The notes: a model not told the origin generated them from the letters alone. Shown: positions 10,436-22,845, counted from the first letter of the stretch. The stretch is 64,000 nt of DNA from Fulvia fulva (GCF_020509005.1 NC_063024.1:992001-1056000); one strand, 5' to 3'. Numbers and translations are program-made.

Positions 10436-11176
10436 GGTAAAGGCGTTTCGAGGCGCTAGTTACTGATCTTACGGCTCGGCGCTAGGTTTGTGTACCGTGA
10501 TGGTGCGATCTTATTAGGCGTGGCGTGATGTCTCGTGATGCTTGAGATTGGGCGGCGAGCATTGAAGTGAATGTTCATCGATGACATAACTTCTGCGGAC
10601 GGATACAGCCGTGCGGAAGCTTGTCCGCAGAGTCACGTGCCATGTTTCCAGAACGCGCTTGCACCACGACAACATCAATCATCAGCTCCCAACTTCGCGA
10701 CCATTAACATCGAATATCATCGCCGGTGCCAGTAGATTGCACGAATAGACTATACAGCATCATATACACGCGTTCTTGGATCCCATTCCAGCGTCTGATC
10801 GGCCTGATCGAGCCTCCGGCGCATTCCTGAGGCTGTTGGGCTCAAACACTGCATACATAAAGACATATGGCTCCGGTACGTGCGAAACCCTTCATTGGCT
10901 GCGCTTGCACAACTAGCATCAGATGCCTTGTCGATTGTCCCACCCATGTGCTGGCAGTCCCATTACAATTTACAAATGCTTGTCGGCTCGCTGCAGGCGC
11001 CCGGCATCGTGTCACAACGCGAAAACTCGAAACTCAGGACCTTTCACCATGCTGGAGGATGACTTTGGGTGCTGGGGTCGTTCGAAGACGAGCTCGAATT
11101 TGGCGTGCTCAAGCCGCAAGATATATGATACTTGCCACCGCAATGGGTATTATACACAGCGGAATCATCTACTAAC
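10436..11176. other. Intergenic between Isd11 and an unknown gene
   Basis: This shared upstream region of two divergent genes has no obvious RNA gene. A possible first coding exon, ATG GCT CCG followed by GTACGT at 10867-10881, could be spliced to 11195, where TACTAAC and then GAGCAG form a strong branch-and-acceptor pair. Confidence 0.4.
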
Positions 11177-12882
11177 ATGTCTTACCTTGAGCAGTACCGG
11201 CCTCCTGGCAGAAGCAACCGATCTGGTCGCGCGAATGCTGATAACGACGTATTCGAAGGGCTTCCAGTAAAGCAATGGAACGTATCGCATGCTCGGGTAT
11301 CACTAGCGCCTCCGGTCCAGGAAAGCGAGAACCCGGAAGACAAAATATGGGCAGATCCGCCTATGCCACGAGACTACCAACTTCTCAATCCTTGGACTCA
11401 GCATCTGCTCCGCTTAGCAAGATCTGGAAGAGTCGGCACCAAGCGGAAGCAAGACGCTGATGTGAACGATGAAGACAAGCCCGAGGACGAGGGTGCCGAA
11501 GAGGTCACTAAGAGCAACAATGATGAACGAGCCTACCTTGCGAAGAAATGGAAACCGGTTCCTGAACATATGCTGGAGCCGGAGCACAAGCATTTCGAGT
11601 TTCTGGCAAAGCGAAGAAGAGGTCTACCCAGTCTTTATGGTCCAGAGCAGCAGAACGGGGCCGCCGTAGTGATGCGAAAGACGAAAGTTCAGCGAGCAGA
11701 TGTGAACGGCGAGATTACCGTGTACGAGGTATTGGTACCCGAAGGCCAAGTCATCGAAGGTGAAGTCACAGAGTCCACAGAACTAGCCGACGTCAAGCCC
11801 GCCGTTGCTGCACCGGGAACTGCCATTGAGGGTGTTGGAATTGCGAATGAAGAGGGTGTATTGGTAGCTGAGCACCTTAAGCCTATGAATGCGCCGCGAC
11901 GCAACAGGCCGCCTCCTAAGAAGAAAGGTGGTCCGGGACGAGGTAAGAAGCGTGTTACCTTCACCAATCCTGACGGCACCACGTACACGACTGTCGTGCC
12001 CAATGCGACAAAGATCGTTCCTCAACCTGGTCAGACTGTCAAGCACGTGGCGAAAGGCGAGGAGGCCACTGCGGACATTTCTGCGGAGGAGGCGGCCAAG
12101 CGGGCCACCGAACAACCAGAGCATGGAGGGGACGGAGAAGGTGAGGGAGAAGACGGCGGATCCGGGAGCGATGAAGGTGATGATGATGGGGATGACGACG
12201 AAGACAGGGAAGAAGGTATGCACATGTTGTTACGCTTGCTCCGAAAGGATCGTGAGGCACATTTTGACGAGATCTCTATGCCCATTCGTTACAGCCATGC
12301 ACAGATCTCGTCGTGCGCTGAAGACCATTTAGAGACCCTGCTTGTGATTAGAAGCAGCACTGACAGACTTCAGGCGAGCTCTCCGACGACGATGCGCCGG
12401 GCACTGGTGCCGCCACTCCAGCAAAGCCTACACCAGCAAAGAATAACACCCCTGTCATACCATCAGAGACCGGTGCTTCCGAACCTATGGAAGACGTCAA
12501 GTATGACCGAATTGATTCACGACACTCCAAGACCATACTGACCGATGGCAGATTATCCGACGCCGCAGAGGCAGAGCCCGCCGAACTCCCCCCACCAACC
12601 CAACCCTCTCTCGCAGCAGAAGAGTCAAAGACCCGAGACCCCTCAAGCTCCCCAGAACTACCGCTCGCAAAGTCGCACAGTAGAACAGGGTCTATGGCAG
12701 ACCCTCCACCAGTATCTCTGGATGCAGCAGAAGAACCAGTCGCTCCTGAAGACGTGCAGACCGAAGCTGCTGCGGAGCCGGAAAAGGCTGGCGAGGCTGT
12801 CGATGCCGGTGAGGAAGAGGGGGTGAAGTTTGCGGATGGTGACGACGACTTGCTGGGTAATCTTGAGAAACATCTCGGCTAG
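11177..12882 (+). CDS. Unrecognised charged, probably nuclear protein
   Basis: I do not recognise a characterised family. Two exons are read: 11177-12215 and 12374-12882. The donor is GTATGC after GAAGAAG, and the acceptor TTCAG follows a CTGAC branch site; the frame is kept exactly. The N-terminal region is moderately conserved in style (EQYRPPGR, then DPPMPRDYQLLNPWTQHLL), with a basic KRRR patch. A KKKGGPGRGKKRVTF motif resembles an AT-hook or nuclear signal. The second half is acidic low complexity (Glu/Asp/Gly, then Pro/Glu/Ala). The start is uncertain: the ATG at 11177 overlaps a strong branch site and acceptor ending at 11194, so the true start may be a small upstream exon at 10867. 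Confidence 0.6.
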
Positions 12883-15050
12883 AAGTTTGGATGAGTGTGA
12901 TGTACATTATTGACCCTGTAGGCCTGACATATTCTTCATTCGAGCTGGTGCGTTCGACGCGCAAATACTCTTACAATGGAACTGCGAATCGTTCCCATCT
13001 CCAGACCCTCTTCGACCATCCTATGCTGTGTGACGGAAAGCTGCTTGCGGCTGCCGAGCATGGCCGGGCTGTGTCACCGTGCAGGCAAGCAGCTGCTGCT
13101 TTCAAACTCACTGAGCTCCAGGTTGGAGGCCGCAAGCACGCATCATAACCATCATCGAGACCTCGCGATAGCATTCGCATTCTACAACAATCAATCATCG
13201 CAGCTCACAACCCCCCATTGAAACTCTTCATACAAACATAGTGCTGGGCGCAGTCGTCGCAGCAGTGATGCCGTTTCTGCTGTTCTCGGCGCTGAATTGG
13301 TTCATCTATCGGAGATAAAAGCTAGTTGCGATCATACGACAGACGGGAGAGACGTACTATACAGCAGGGCATTTCTTTCGAATGCAGTATTCGGCAAATC
13401 GGGATTTCTTTGCTTGAAGAGAAGGACTGCAATGAAGAGGCGAACGATGCCACCTGAACCACTCTGGAGATGTTTGAGGGAGGCGCTGGTACTGTGAGTG
13501 GACCCGACGGAGAACTCTACAGCCGCAGTGAGCTGACTCGCTATCACAGGTCGCCGACACGAACGTTCGCAATTTTCTTCCTGGCTATGGTGTTGTGTGT
13601 AGAAGTCAACGATCCGATCAAGAGGAGCTGTAGTTGTAGGGACACTTCTTGTAGACGATCTGCTTTTACTCCAACGGGTTTCGGGGGCAAGGCGGGCTAG
13701 ATTGCTTAAAGGGTTCAGGCAGTATCTTCCAAGACCTCGGCTCTCTGCGTCTTGGTTGGAATCGAGGCGTGATATGTTGATATCCATAGGCGTACGCTAT
13801 GGTTGTGCCCGTAGACAGTGGCATCATGCCTGAGGAGGCGGAATAATAGCTGCATAATGTCATTTGTGCATTTTGTGCATGAGCATAAATCCGGGATCGT
13901 GGCTCTTTCTTTCTGTTCAACTTCAACTCATCTTCATCAACGATGGACATCGATGCTTCACACTGACTACCTACGTGTACCATTGCGAAAGACGATTTCT
14001 GTCATGCAACGATCCTTGCAACTGCAGGAAGAATGGCAGTCTACATTCCTGTGCCACGCCCTCCGTCCGAGCAGATCCTTTGAAAAATGTGCTGTATGGG
14101 TCTGTGAGACCCACAAGTGTGAGCGTAACGACGGAGTGGAGCTGCTTAACGTAAGCATAGTTTTCTAACGCTTATAGCAGTGCCTACGGCGCGTTGTGAT
14201 AGCTGGCCCAGGTATCTGCCTTTATGGAAGTCACACACGTGACTTCAATTAGTCAGATTCCAGCAACTTGATTTTAGCCAATCAAAAGGGCGCTAAGGAA
14301 TTCTTAGGGCTGACATAGAGCTCCACTCCCTCGCTGAGCTCGTCGGTCGTTGCGCTCAATCAAAGGGAAATCTTGTATCACCCCATTGCAATGGCCCACA
14401 AACATTGACAGGAGATCACTGGTAAGCCAGCTATCATCTGTCTACCATCTCCCTCAGATCATCCTCAGCCGCATCAAAATCTTCACCTTGGCGAGCCAAT
14501 CTCTGTCACACACGGCACAACCACTTCGGTGCCACGGCCCATTCAGCCAACGAGAACAACAAGAATTCCACCGTCTCCACGTGCAAAGCACATGGTGGCG
14601 GCCTCAAGACATTGGCGATGTTGGGGCTCCACAGCGTTCACGAACAACCGTGTGGTGCATCGTCCACCTCCGTCGCCAAGCCCTTGTCCGCCGAGACGAC
14701 GGCACGTCATCGAGCCAACGACAAGAACACAACCGCACGCGTCTCCGCGAGACTTCTCATGCCCGCGATCCTTCTCGTGACCAAGCACGTCTTGTCACTT
14801 CTTGTGCCTCCTCATGGCACACGTATGACAAGATCTGTCGTGCCTAAGTGTGCACGCGAGCCTTTGCCCGTGTGTGTGGCACTCAACATCGATGCCAACA
14901 CTGTAGCGCCATCAACTGAGTGGAGATGGTTGAGAGCGATAAGTATGTAGTTAGCCTGTTCCCTGTTCTTGTCTTTGCTTCTGCGTTCTGCGAAGAAACC
15001 CCCCGGCATTTCCCCATCGCTCCAGACCCGGGGTCCATTTTGCTGGAATC
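12883..15050. other. Long intergenic stretch
   Basis: About 2.2 kb contain no gene I can support. Positions 13217-13318 read as an ATG-less hydrophobic 33-residue stretch ending in RR, which could be the last exon of a small membrane protein. The final 600 bases before 15051 are probably the promoter and leader of the transporter. Confidence 0.4.
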
Positions 15051-17078
15051 ATGGCAGATCGAAAGGAAGAAGATGCCATTGGCACTGAGAAGAGACACTC
15101 TCACTCCTCCTCCGACGTCGAGAAGTACCACCAAGAGAATGCCTACGATGACACCCCACGACAGGCCAGCGTGGTGGCCAAGCTCAAGAATCCTCTCGCG
15201 GGCATGACGGAGGAAGATGTCATCCGGGATGTCGATACATTCGTCGATGCTCGCGGTCTTGGAGATGAGAGGGAAGCGTTCCGAAAAGGCGCCCTCCTCG
15301 CGCGAGTCACACAGCGCGAAAACGGGTTTGAGAGAATCAACATGCTATCAGAGGAAGAGAAAGGCTGGCTACGAAACGAAATCGCACACCGCTGGGACCA
15401 ACCCTTTATGCTGTACTTCCTCGTAGTTCTTTGCGCTGGCTCCGCGATCGTGCAGGGCATGGACCAAACAAGCGTCAACGGCGCCCAACAATTCTACTTC
15501 CGAACCTTCAACATCCCCTCAGAAGCCGTCTGGCAGCGTGGCCTACTGAACGGCGCGCCGTACCTCTGCTCAGCCGTCATAGGATGCTGGATGAACGCCC
15601 CGCTGAACAAATTCTTCGGACGCCGTGGCACGATTTGGATTTCTTGCTTCATCTCCTTCGTCGCTGGGATTTGGATGGCTGCGGCGGATAGCTGGTATAA
15701 CCTGCTGATCTCGCGATTCGCGTTGGGTTTTGCCGTTGGTGCGAAGAGTTCTACGACCCCGGTGTACGCAGCGGAATCGGCACCGAAGACAATTCGTGGT
15801 GCTCTTACTATGATGTGGCAGATGTGGACGGCTTTCGGCATCATGCTTGGCTTCGTCGTGTCCGTCGCCTTCCAGGACACCGACTTCCTAGGTACTGATA
15901 CGCAGTGGCGTTGGATGCTGGGCTCGACGTCCATCCCGCCTTTGCTCGTCATGCTGCAGGTGTACTTCTGCCCCGAGTCTCCGCGCTGGTACATGGAGAA
16001 AGGCAAGTGGGATAAAGCGTACCGCTCGATGAAAGCTCTGCGAAAACACGACATTCAGGCGACGAGGGATATGTACTACGCCTACAAACTCCTCGAAGTG
16101 GAGTCCTCGCAGCGTGAGGGCAAGAGTCTCTGGAAGGAATTTTTCCTCGTGCGCCGAAACCGTCGCGCGGCGCAGAGTTCGTTTTTCGTCATGTTCATGC
16201 AGCAGTTCTGCGGTGTCGTACGTATTTCCCATCCCTCACAACCCTGCCCACCCATCCATCATTAACAATGCTCCCAGAACGTCATAGCCTACTACTCGAC
16301 CCAAATCTTCGTCGACGCCGGCTTCGACGAGCGCCGCGCTCTGCTCGTCTCCTTCGGCACCGGCGTCACAAACTTCCTCTTCGCCATCCCCGCCATCTAC
16401 ACCATCGACACCTTCGGGCGCCGCAACCTCCTGCTCGTAACCTTCCCACTGATGGCCCTCTGTCTGTTCTGGTGCGGCTTTAGTTTCCTGATCCCCAACG
16501 GTCCCGCCACCGAGGCCGAGCCGGGAGGCTCCGTCCCGACTGGAAAGCTGGGCAGTATTGCGGCGGCGATATATGCGTTTATGGTGGTGTATTCTCCAGG
16601 AGAGGGGCCGGTGCCGTTTACGTATTCGGCTGAGGCGTTTCCGCTGTATATTCGGGATATTGGAATGAGTTTCGCGACTGCTACGACGTGGGGGTTTAAT
16701 TTTATTCTCTCTCTCACCTGGCCCGCTTTGGTCCAGGCTTTCACGTCCACGGGTGCGTTCTGCTGGTATGCAGCCTGGAATATCTTTGGCTGGGTCTTCT
16801 GCTACTTTTTGCTGCCGGAGACTAAAAACCTCACGCTGGAAGAATTGGATAATGTATTCAATGTTGGTAACAGGGAGCATGCGAAGTACTATACGGAGAA
16901 GTTGCCGTGGTATGTTAATAGGCATCTTTTGAGGAGGGATGTCCAGGTGTTTGAGCCGCTTTATCGATTCGGGGATCCGGAGGCGGAGAGTGAGAGGAGG
17001 GCGAGTGTGGCGAGTCGGAGGGGGTTGAGTGCGGCGAGGAGGGCGAGTGTAGAAGGTGGGAAGGAGGGAGGAGTTTGA
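15051..17078 (+). CDS. MFS sugar/polyol transporter (SP family)
   Basis: This is a plasma-membrane permease of the sugar porter family. Exons are 15051-16217 and 16278-17078; the 60-nt intron starts GTACGT and ends CCCAG, giving 655 residues. Hallmarks are a GRR signature after span 2 (FFGRRGT), PESPRW at the central loop, QFCGV-NVIAYYS at span 7 across the splice site, a second GRR motif (DTFGRRN) and PETKNLTLEE at the end. The N-terminus is about 120 residues of hydrophilic cytosolic sequence and the C-tail is Arg/Ser rich, both longer than in hexose carriers. The long ends and wording are closer to fungal inositol or polyol transporter-like members, but the substrate cannot be read from sequence. 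Confidence 0.85.
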
Positions 17079-17349
17079 GATTGCAGTAAGGCGGCTGGAG
17101 AGCTTGGTAGATGTCGACGGTAGCATGACCATGCCTTGTAATGATCTTGATGATGATGATGATTTACTTTGGCTCAGTTGTTTGGGTCCTGTGCGCCTTC
17201 TGTTGAGCTAGGTTCCATGCAGTCTATGGAAGTGACTTGTGGGATGAGGTGGGTACAAGACTGCACTTGTCGTCGGTCATTTCGACACCGAGTTCGGTAT
17301 CGGGGTAGCCGTGTTGTGATTGTGGGTAGCGACGAGCCACCGCACCTGG

Positions 17350-18438
17350 TCAAAGGTTTCCCATGTTCCATCGCTTTTCGCTGTTGTTCAGTACGCTCAA
17401 TTTAATACAAAGACTCGCTGGGGTCCTGCCGGGCATCAGACTTGCTATACAACCGTACGACAGTCCTTCCTGATTGCGCAGTCTCAGCAATGTCTGTGTT
17501 TCTTCAGCAGTCCATTTCCGTCTATGCTTGTCGCTCAGCCCAACTAAGTAAGATAGGCGGCTTGTGATTCCTGCTACGGATCTATGCAGCCGCTCTGCAA
17601 TGTCCGCGATGCGGATGCCGGCTTTATACATTCGCCGTGCTTCGTCCTTCTCTGAATCGGTCCATCGTCTCCGTGGCTTTGCGGGACCCTGCTGTAAAGC
17701 TCTACGCCTCGCATGCACAGAAGTTCGGTGGCGGTCCAGTGAGACCCCAATTTCTTGCACTGATCTGCCCGCACGCAGTAGAGACAGCATTCGTTCATCT
17801 TCTTCAGGCGTCCATGGCTTCCGCGCTCTTCTAACACTGCTCCCGGCACGCAGTCGAGCTAACTGGCTTGACACTGCTTCCATCGTTCGTCCGAGATCCA
17901 TCGCGATCTCACGCGAACTTTTGCCTGACGACTGCAGTGCAAGGACTCGGTCGCGCTCCTCCACAGTCCAGTGTCGGGGCCGAGAGGCCAAAGTTCGGGC
18001 TTTCGATGCACGGTGTCGAAGCCAGTGGCGCGAGACAGTGGACTCGCTGAGGCCAAGGTCTTTCGCAACCTCTTTGCGCCAGTGGCCGGCTTCCAAGCCT
18101 TCCTGAATCCTCCTGGCCATGCTGCTCGTCGACCTGTGGGGTTTATACACGCGCAACGATGGATCGAGCGCCATCAGGATGCCGATACGCGACGTGACAG
18201 AGAATAATGTTCGCTTCACTTCTTCGGCGATGTCTTTCATACTCTTGCCTTGTTTGCGGCGGCGCGAGATCAGCTCATCATCGGCTTGTGTGTAGTGTTG
18301 ACGGCGCTCCGCGGTCTTGATATGTTCCTTCGGCGGAGCAGGTGTAGCGGCTGTTGAGGACCATTTGGACAAGACTAGACTTCGAAAGGTACACGCGCCA
18401 GGCAAGTGTTTGGGCCAGCCCGGCAGAAGCTTGAACAT
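17350..18438 (-). CDS. Six-repeat SANT/HTH-like protein with mitochondrial-type N-terminus
   Basis: I do not know a named family. From the ATG at 18438 the first 35-40 residues contain Lys and Arg but no acidic residue, as in a mitochondrial targeting peptide. Six helix-turn-helix units of about 40 residues follow, most opening with WT-x-E-E/D-x-D/E and carrying G-x-S/R-x-x-x-I-A in the middle, then a serine- or arginine-rich recognition-like helix. The second unit lacks the Trp and looks like a plain HTH (VAKDLGLSESTVSRHWLRHR). The architecture suggests nucleic-acid binding. An upstream in-frame ATG at 18570 would add 44 residues of non-coding character. No intron is required. A role on mitochondrial DNA or RNA is inference only. 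Confidence 0.65.
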   Translation of the reverse strand: MFKLLPGWPKHLPGACTFRSLVLSKWSSTAATPAPPKEHIKTAERRQHYTQADDELISRRRKQGKSMKDIAEEVKRTLFSVTSRIGILMALDPSLRVYKPHRSTSSMARRIQEGLEAGHWRKEVAKDLGLSESTVSRHWLRHRASKARTLASRPRHWTVEERDRVLALQSSGKSSREIAMDLGRTMEAVSSQLARLRAGSSVRRARKPWTPEEDERMLSLLRAGRSVQEIGVSLDRHRTSVHARRRALQQGPAKPRRRWTDSEKDEARRMYKAGIRIADIAERLHRSVAGITSRLSYLVGLSDKHRRKWTAEETQTLLRLRNQEGLSYGCIASLMPGRTPASLCIKLSVLNNSEKRWNMGNL

Positions 18439-18607
18439 GAGTAGCCACTGACTACAGGTGGCGGGATCACGAAGACTCCCTGGTGTGCATGTGTCGGACG
18501 CTGTATCCGCCCACGAAGGACGAGGGACGCCAAGAGATCCTGTCGTGGCCACGGACTGTCGGCTTTCCATGTTCGTTTCCTTCCTCTCAACATCACCACC
18601 ACGGCGA

Positions 18608-18638
<31 letters not shown>
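18608..18638. repeat. CCACCG hexamer microsatellite
   Basis: Four to five consecutive CCACCG/CCGCCA units lie upstream of the SANT-repeat gene start and outside any supported coding exon. Confidence 0.7.
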
Positions 18639-19129
18639 AGCACCCATAGACCTGACATCACGTGTCCCTGTCTTGATCTCGCAGATTGGCCTCAGGCCAA
18701 CACACGTCCCTTCAAGCGCGCGACTTGCACCCTCGCTGCCGACTCCCGCAAGGACGCGAGTCTGCTTACCACGCCCGGTAGCATCAATGTAATGCGAAAC
18801 AGCTCATTGGTCTCGTCATAATGGCTCCATGCAAGAGCTCGGCAGGCCATCTCGAAGAGGCAACTCATAATGCTTCAGTGGAGCTTGTCAACACTGTTTA
18901 GAGCTTACCATCCTTCTGATCCAATTGCTTGGCCACGGGACCCGCGTCCATGCGATTACGCCCATTCTGCTCCCAACTTCAAGACTCGCCGACTATGGCT
19001 AGTGGAGCTCTTGCTCCGTTCGTGAGATCCCTGAATGATGTAGATGGGTTATATGAAGGTGCTAAGTTCGTTGCTATCCTCGGAACAGCTTCACGCATCT
19101 TTACATCGGCCAAAGACACTGCTCCGAGC
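18639..19129. other. Intergenic, divergent promoters
   Basis: This region lies between the SANT-repeat gene (leftward) and the acid phosphatase (rightward). An ORF that opens at 18929 is in frame with the phosphatase but lacks a signal peptide, so I treat it as leader sequence. Confidence 0.35.
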
Positions 19130-20803
19130 ATGGCTTCTCTATTGTTGTTGCCACTCATGGCAGTGGGCAGTCTCGCTGTGAACTATCCTACAATCCCAGC
19201 AGATCTGACTACACCTGTGCAGCAGCGCTTGGCCGTCAAAGGACCAAGTTGTAAGGGAATCTCGCGAGTCACAGTCACTTTAGACACTGACATTGCTTCC
19301 TAGCCATGACAATTGCTTGGAACACATACGCAAAGCTCAATTCTTCCGCCTGCGTGAGGTACGGTACCTCGTCCAGCAGTCTTACTTCTCAGACATGCTC
19401 CGATAGCCAGACTACCTATGATACCTCCAGGACGTACGCTCATGATGTTGCGCTCACTGGACTGCAACCGTCAACAACATACTACTACCAGATCGTCTCG
19501 ACCAACTCAACCGTCGAACACTTTCTCAGTCCAAGGACGCCGGGTGACAAGACTGCCTTCAACATGGACGTGGTGATTGATCTTGGCGTGTACGGTCCTG
19601 ACGGGTACACAACTACCAAACGCGACACCATCCCTTCGATCCAACCAGAGCTGAACCACACCACAATCGGCCGTCTTGCGAAGACTGTCAATGACTACGA
19701 GCTCGTCATCCACCCAGGCGACTTCGCATACGCCGATGACTGGTACCTCAAGCCTGGCAACCTTCTAGATGGCAAAGATGCCTACCAAGCCATCTTGGAA
19801 GGCTTCTACGAGCAGCTTCAACCCATCAGTGGGCGGAAAGCTTACATGGCTTCTCCAGGTACGTTTCTGAAGGGTACCGGGCATCGAGCAGAGACTTAGA
19901 TTGTGGTGGACCGCGCGAGACATGTGCTGCACGACGCGCTTCATGCACAGCTCAGTCAGACTGTCTCTTGGTTCACGAGTGTGGCTAACACCCTTCTGTT
20001 TGTTAGGAAACCACGAAGCAGCCTGCCAAGAGATTCCATACACTTCAGGCCTCTGCCCAGAAGGTCAGCACAACTTCACCGACTTCATGATGCGATTCGG
20101 TCAAACCATGCCAACTGCCTTCGCCTCGTCGTCCACAAACAGCACTGCACAGAGCCTAGCATCTCAAGCTCAAGCTCTAGCGTTGCCACCATTCTGGTAC
20201 TCCTTCGAGTACGGCATGGCACACGTTGTAATGATCGACACCGAGACCGACTTTCCCAGCGCACCAGACCAGCCCGGCGGCAGTGCTCATCTCGGCGGTG
20301 GACCTTTCGGTGCGCCTGGTCAACAGCTCAACTTCCTCAAAGCCGATCTCGCCAGCGTCGACCGCAGCGTCACACCCTGGGTCATCGTAGCCGGCCACCG
20401 CCCATGGTACTCCATCGGCGGCAGTGTCTGCGACGTCTGCCAGACCGCTTTCGAACCTCTCTTCTACAAATACGGCGTCGACCTGGGCATCTTTGGTCAC
20501 GTCCACAACTCCCAGCGATTCAACCCCGTCTACAACCAGACTGCTGATCCTGCTGGTCTGAACGACCCCAAGGCGCCAATGTACATTGTAGCCGGGGGTG
20601 CTGGGAATATTGAGGGTCTGTCGAAGGTTGGAAGTAACTATTCGACGAATGTGTTTGCATATGCGGATGATTTTAGTTTTGTGCAGATCAAGTTTATGGA
20701 TGCGAATCATCTTGGTGTGGGTTTTGTTAGGTCTGAGACGGGGGAGGTTTTGGATAGGAGTGTGTTGTATAAGCAGCATGATGTTGCGTTTGTGAGGAAT
20801 TGA
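19130..20803 (+). CDS. Secreted purple acid phosphatase
   Basis: The product is a metallophosphoesterase that hydrolyses phosphate monoesters outside the cell or in the vacuole. Three exons are read: 19130-19250, 19304-19858 and 20007-20803, giving 490 residues with exact phases. A signal peptide (MASLLLLPLMAVGSLA) precedes a fibronectin-like N-terminal domain (GMTIAWNT-type region, LTGLQPSTTYYYQ). The metal-binding motifs are in order: IDLGVYG, GDFAYADDW, GNHE (formed across the second intron), VAGHRPWYS and GHVHNSQRF. The length fits fungal purple acid phosphatases. Several N-x-S/T sites are present. Phosphate-responsive control is usual for the family but no motif was verified here. Confidence 0.88.
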
Positions 20804-21337
20804 GATGCTGATTTGGAGTCTAGGGGATTGAGGATGCAGGAATGTAACGAATGATGGCCGGCAAGATGCCGTGGAGCTCATCACAAGACTGCCAGTGTCC
20901 TTATGACTGCCAGTGTTTTATGTCCATACATTCACCACCTTGGGACTGACGAGATCCTGGAGCAGAACAAAGCCAGAAATCGAAGTATGCTCGTGGTCAA
21001 TACAGCACCTGCCATGAATCATGATGCTAGGCTTCTCATCATCAAACGCGAGGCAACCGGAATGCCTCTGATCGTTCCAGAACGTGCACAACGTCCAACA
21101 GCAGAGCTCTGCTGCTGTTTCAACTTGCGATAACAAGGATCATCTGTTCACCGCTGGGTTAGTTACCTTCGGGTAGCGACAGCCTGCAGCCGCACGAGGA
21201 CAAACAGTAAGGCTGAAGCACAGCGCTCCATCGGGACACCGCCACATCAGACCTGCTACTCACTGAGTCGCTCATACCTCTATCTAGGAGATTTATTTCC
21301 AGTCGACCAACTGCAATAACACAACAACCCAAACAAG
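20804..21337. other. Intergenic
   Basis: About 530 bases hold only short frames and no RNA or repeat that I can identify. Confidence 0.35.
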
Positions 21338-22845
21338 ATGTACCTCCAAGACGAGTGGCCGAAGATAGCAGATGGTAGCCCTTGGAATGGCAAGGATCTC
21401 CTTGAGCTCGTCCGGGGCGGTGAAAGTCCGTTTGCTGATGTGTGGGATGTCAATCTACTTATCACGGAAATCGAGGAGAACGTTGGCAAGCATGTCGTGG
21501 ACATACCACTAGTCAATTGTGGTTCGAACAATTATGTGAGCTTGGCGATCGCATAGCTCGTCGCTGTGTGGCTGACAGTATCGACAGGGCTTCCAAATGA
21601 CGCTGTTTTCCGGTGAGGAGGTAGTTGCCAGACTAGCTCGAGGAGACGTGAACATGCCAGGTTTCGACGGCTTCTCGCTCGAGTCTCAGATCGCTGAGAT
21701 CGAGTTCGAGGCAGCTGTCTACGAGCTGCTGCGCGATCATTCACAGCTGAAGACATCTCGTCTGCTCTATCATCGTGCTCCTGCGCAGTGTCGAGGCGAA
21801 AAGTCCGCGATTCCGAAAAACATTGTTGGGCGGCGCTTGATGGTGTTCAATCGAGCTGCTGGAAGAAGTAGTGGTGCTTGGAACAGTTTGAGTGGTCAGC
21901 AACAAGTAAGTCTGAAGTCTGAAGCACACCAGAATGAGCATACTGACTGCGCAACAGTTGGATCTTGTCACGCAAGCAGCGACCCTCCGTGCTGCTCTCT
22001 TCAGCTTCGAGCTGCCACTGGACTTCGCGAGCCAGTACTTACACGACCGACTCTTCGAGCAAAAACCCAACGCACTCCCAGTACCAGTGACCCCAACCCG
22101 AGACTTCTGCGTAACCCTCTTCACCTCCAAGATTGAAGCCACCATCAGGAAGATCGGCGACATGATCGGCTGGGAAAGCGACAATAACGTTGTCGGACCC
22201 ATAGCAGCGGCCGCGAAGCAGTCTCTTTTAAAGTTTGTCCCTGTCATGCTGCCGAAGGAAACCACTGACACACCACTCTTCTACCGCCTCATTCTGGAAC
22301 ACGGTGACTTCGGCATCCACAACATGACCATCGACGACGGCGATACACCCACCATCACATCCCTCTTCGACTGGGAGACAGGTTGCATCGTCCCCGCCTT
22401 GCTCAGTGACACGTGCATGGCTGTGGCTGGGGCTGACTTGATTCTTGATGAGGATGCTCGACCTGCTGTTAAACGAATCAGTAGAGATGCGGGTGTTGAG
22501 AAGGTAGCGCAGGCTAAAGCTTGTACCGTGGGATATCATGGGGTGTTGTTTGAAAGGGCGCCGGAGTATGAGAGGGTGATGAGGGCGGGGAGGGATGCGA
22601 GGTTCTTGTGGTTTAAGCTGAGGGACTGGAGAGGTGATGATCCGGAGGGGTATTTTGGAAGGTTGGGGGCGTGGGCTGAGGGGAGGTTGGCAGAGTCGAG
22701 GGTTTGGAAGTCGTTGTTTCAGGAGATGGTTATGAATGACTGTTCAGATGCGGTCAATGATTCGTGGTCATCAGAACCGCAAGCTTGCGCGTTCGCCACG
22801 GGAAGCTTTTGTGTCTTCGTCCACGGAACTCCTGATCTAGCATAG
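21338..22845 (+). CDS. Aminoglycoside-phosphotransferase-like (APH/CHK fold) kinase
   Basis: The product has a protein-kinase-like fold of the fungal phosphotransferase enzyme family. Exons are 21338-21535, 21588-21905 and 21958-22845 (introns 52 nt each, GTGAGC..CAG and GTAAGT..CAG), giving 467 residues. The Brenner-type catalytic loop is EHGDFGIHNM and the metal-binding DxD-like segment is SLFDWETG, in the order and spacing typical for this family. The N-lobe has an IPLVNCGSNNYVS...GFQMTLF stretch resembling a nucleotide-binding strand-loop-strand. The last 40 residues after VWKSLFQEM are poorly conserved in style. The substrate is unknown; members should not be assumed to confer drug resistance. 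Confidence 0.78.

Noticed and set aside
13332..13787. 151-codon minus-strand open frame
   Set aside because: No recognisable domain, low-complexity composition and competing frames on the other strand.
14098..14125. Short palindrome gggtctgtgagaccc
   Set aside because: A 5-6 bp stem of this kind is expected by chance; nothing nearby supports a function.
14350..14950. Overlapping 100-165-codon frames before the sugar transporter
   Set aside because: They are mutual shadows rich in Arg/His/Thr from a pyrimidine-rich leader; none has coding character.
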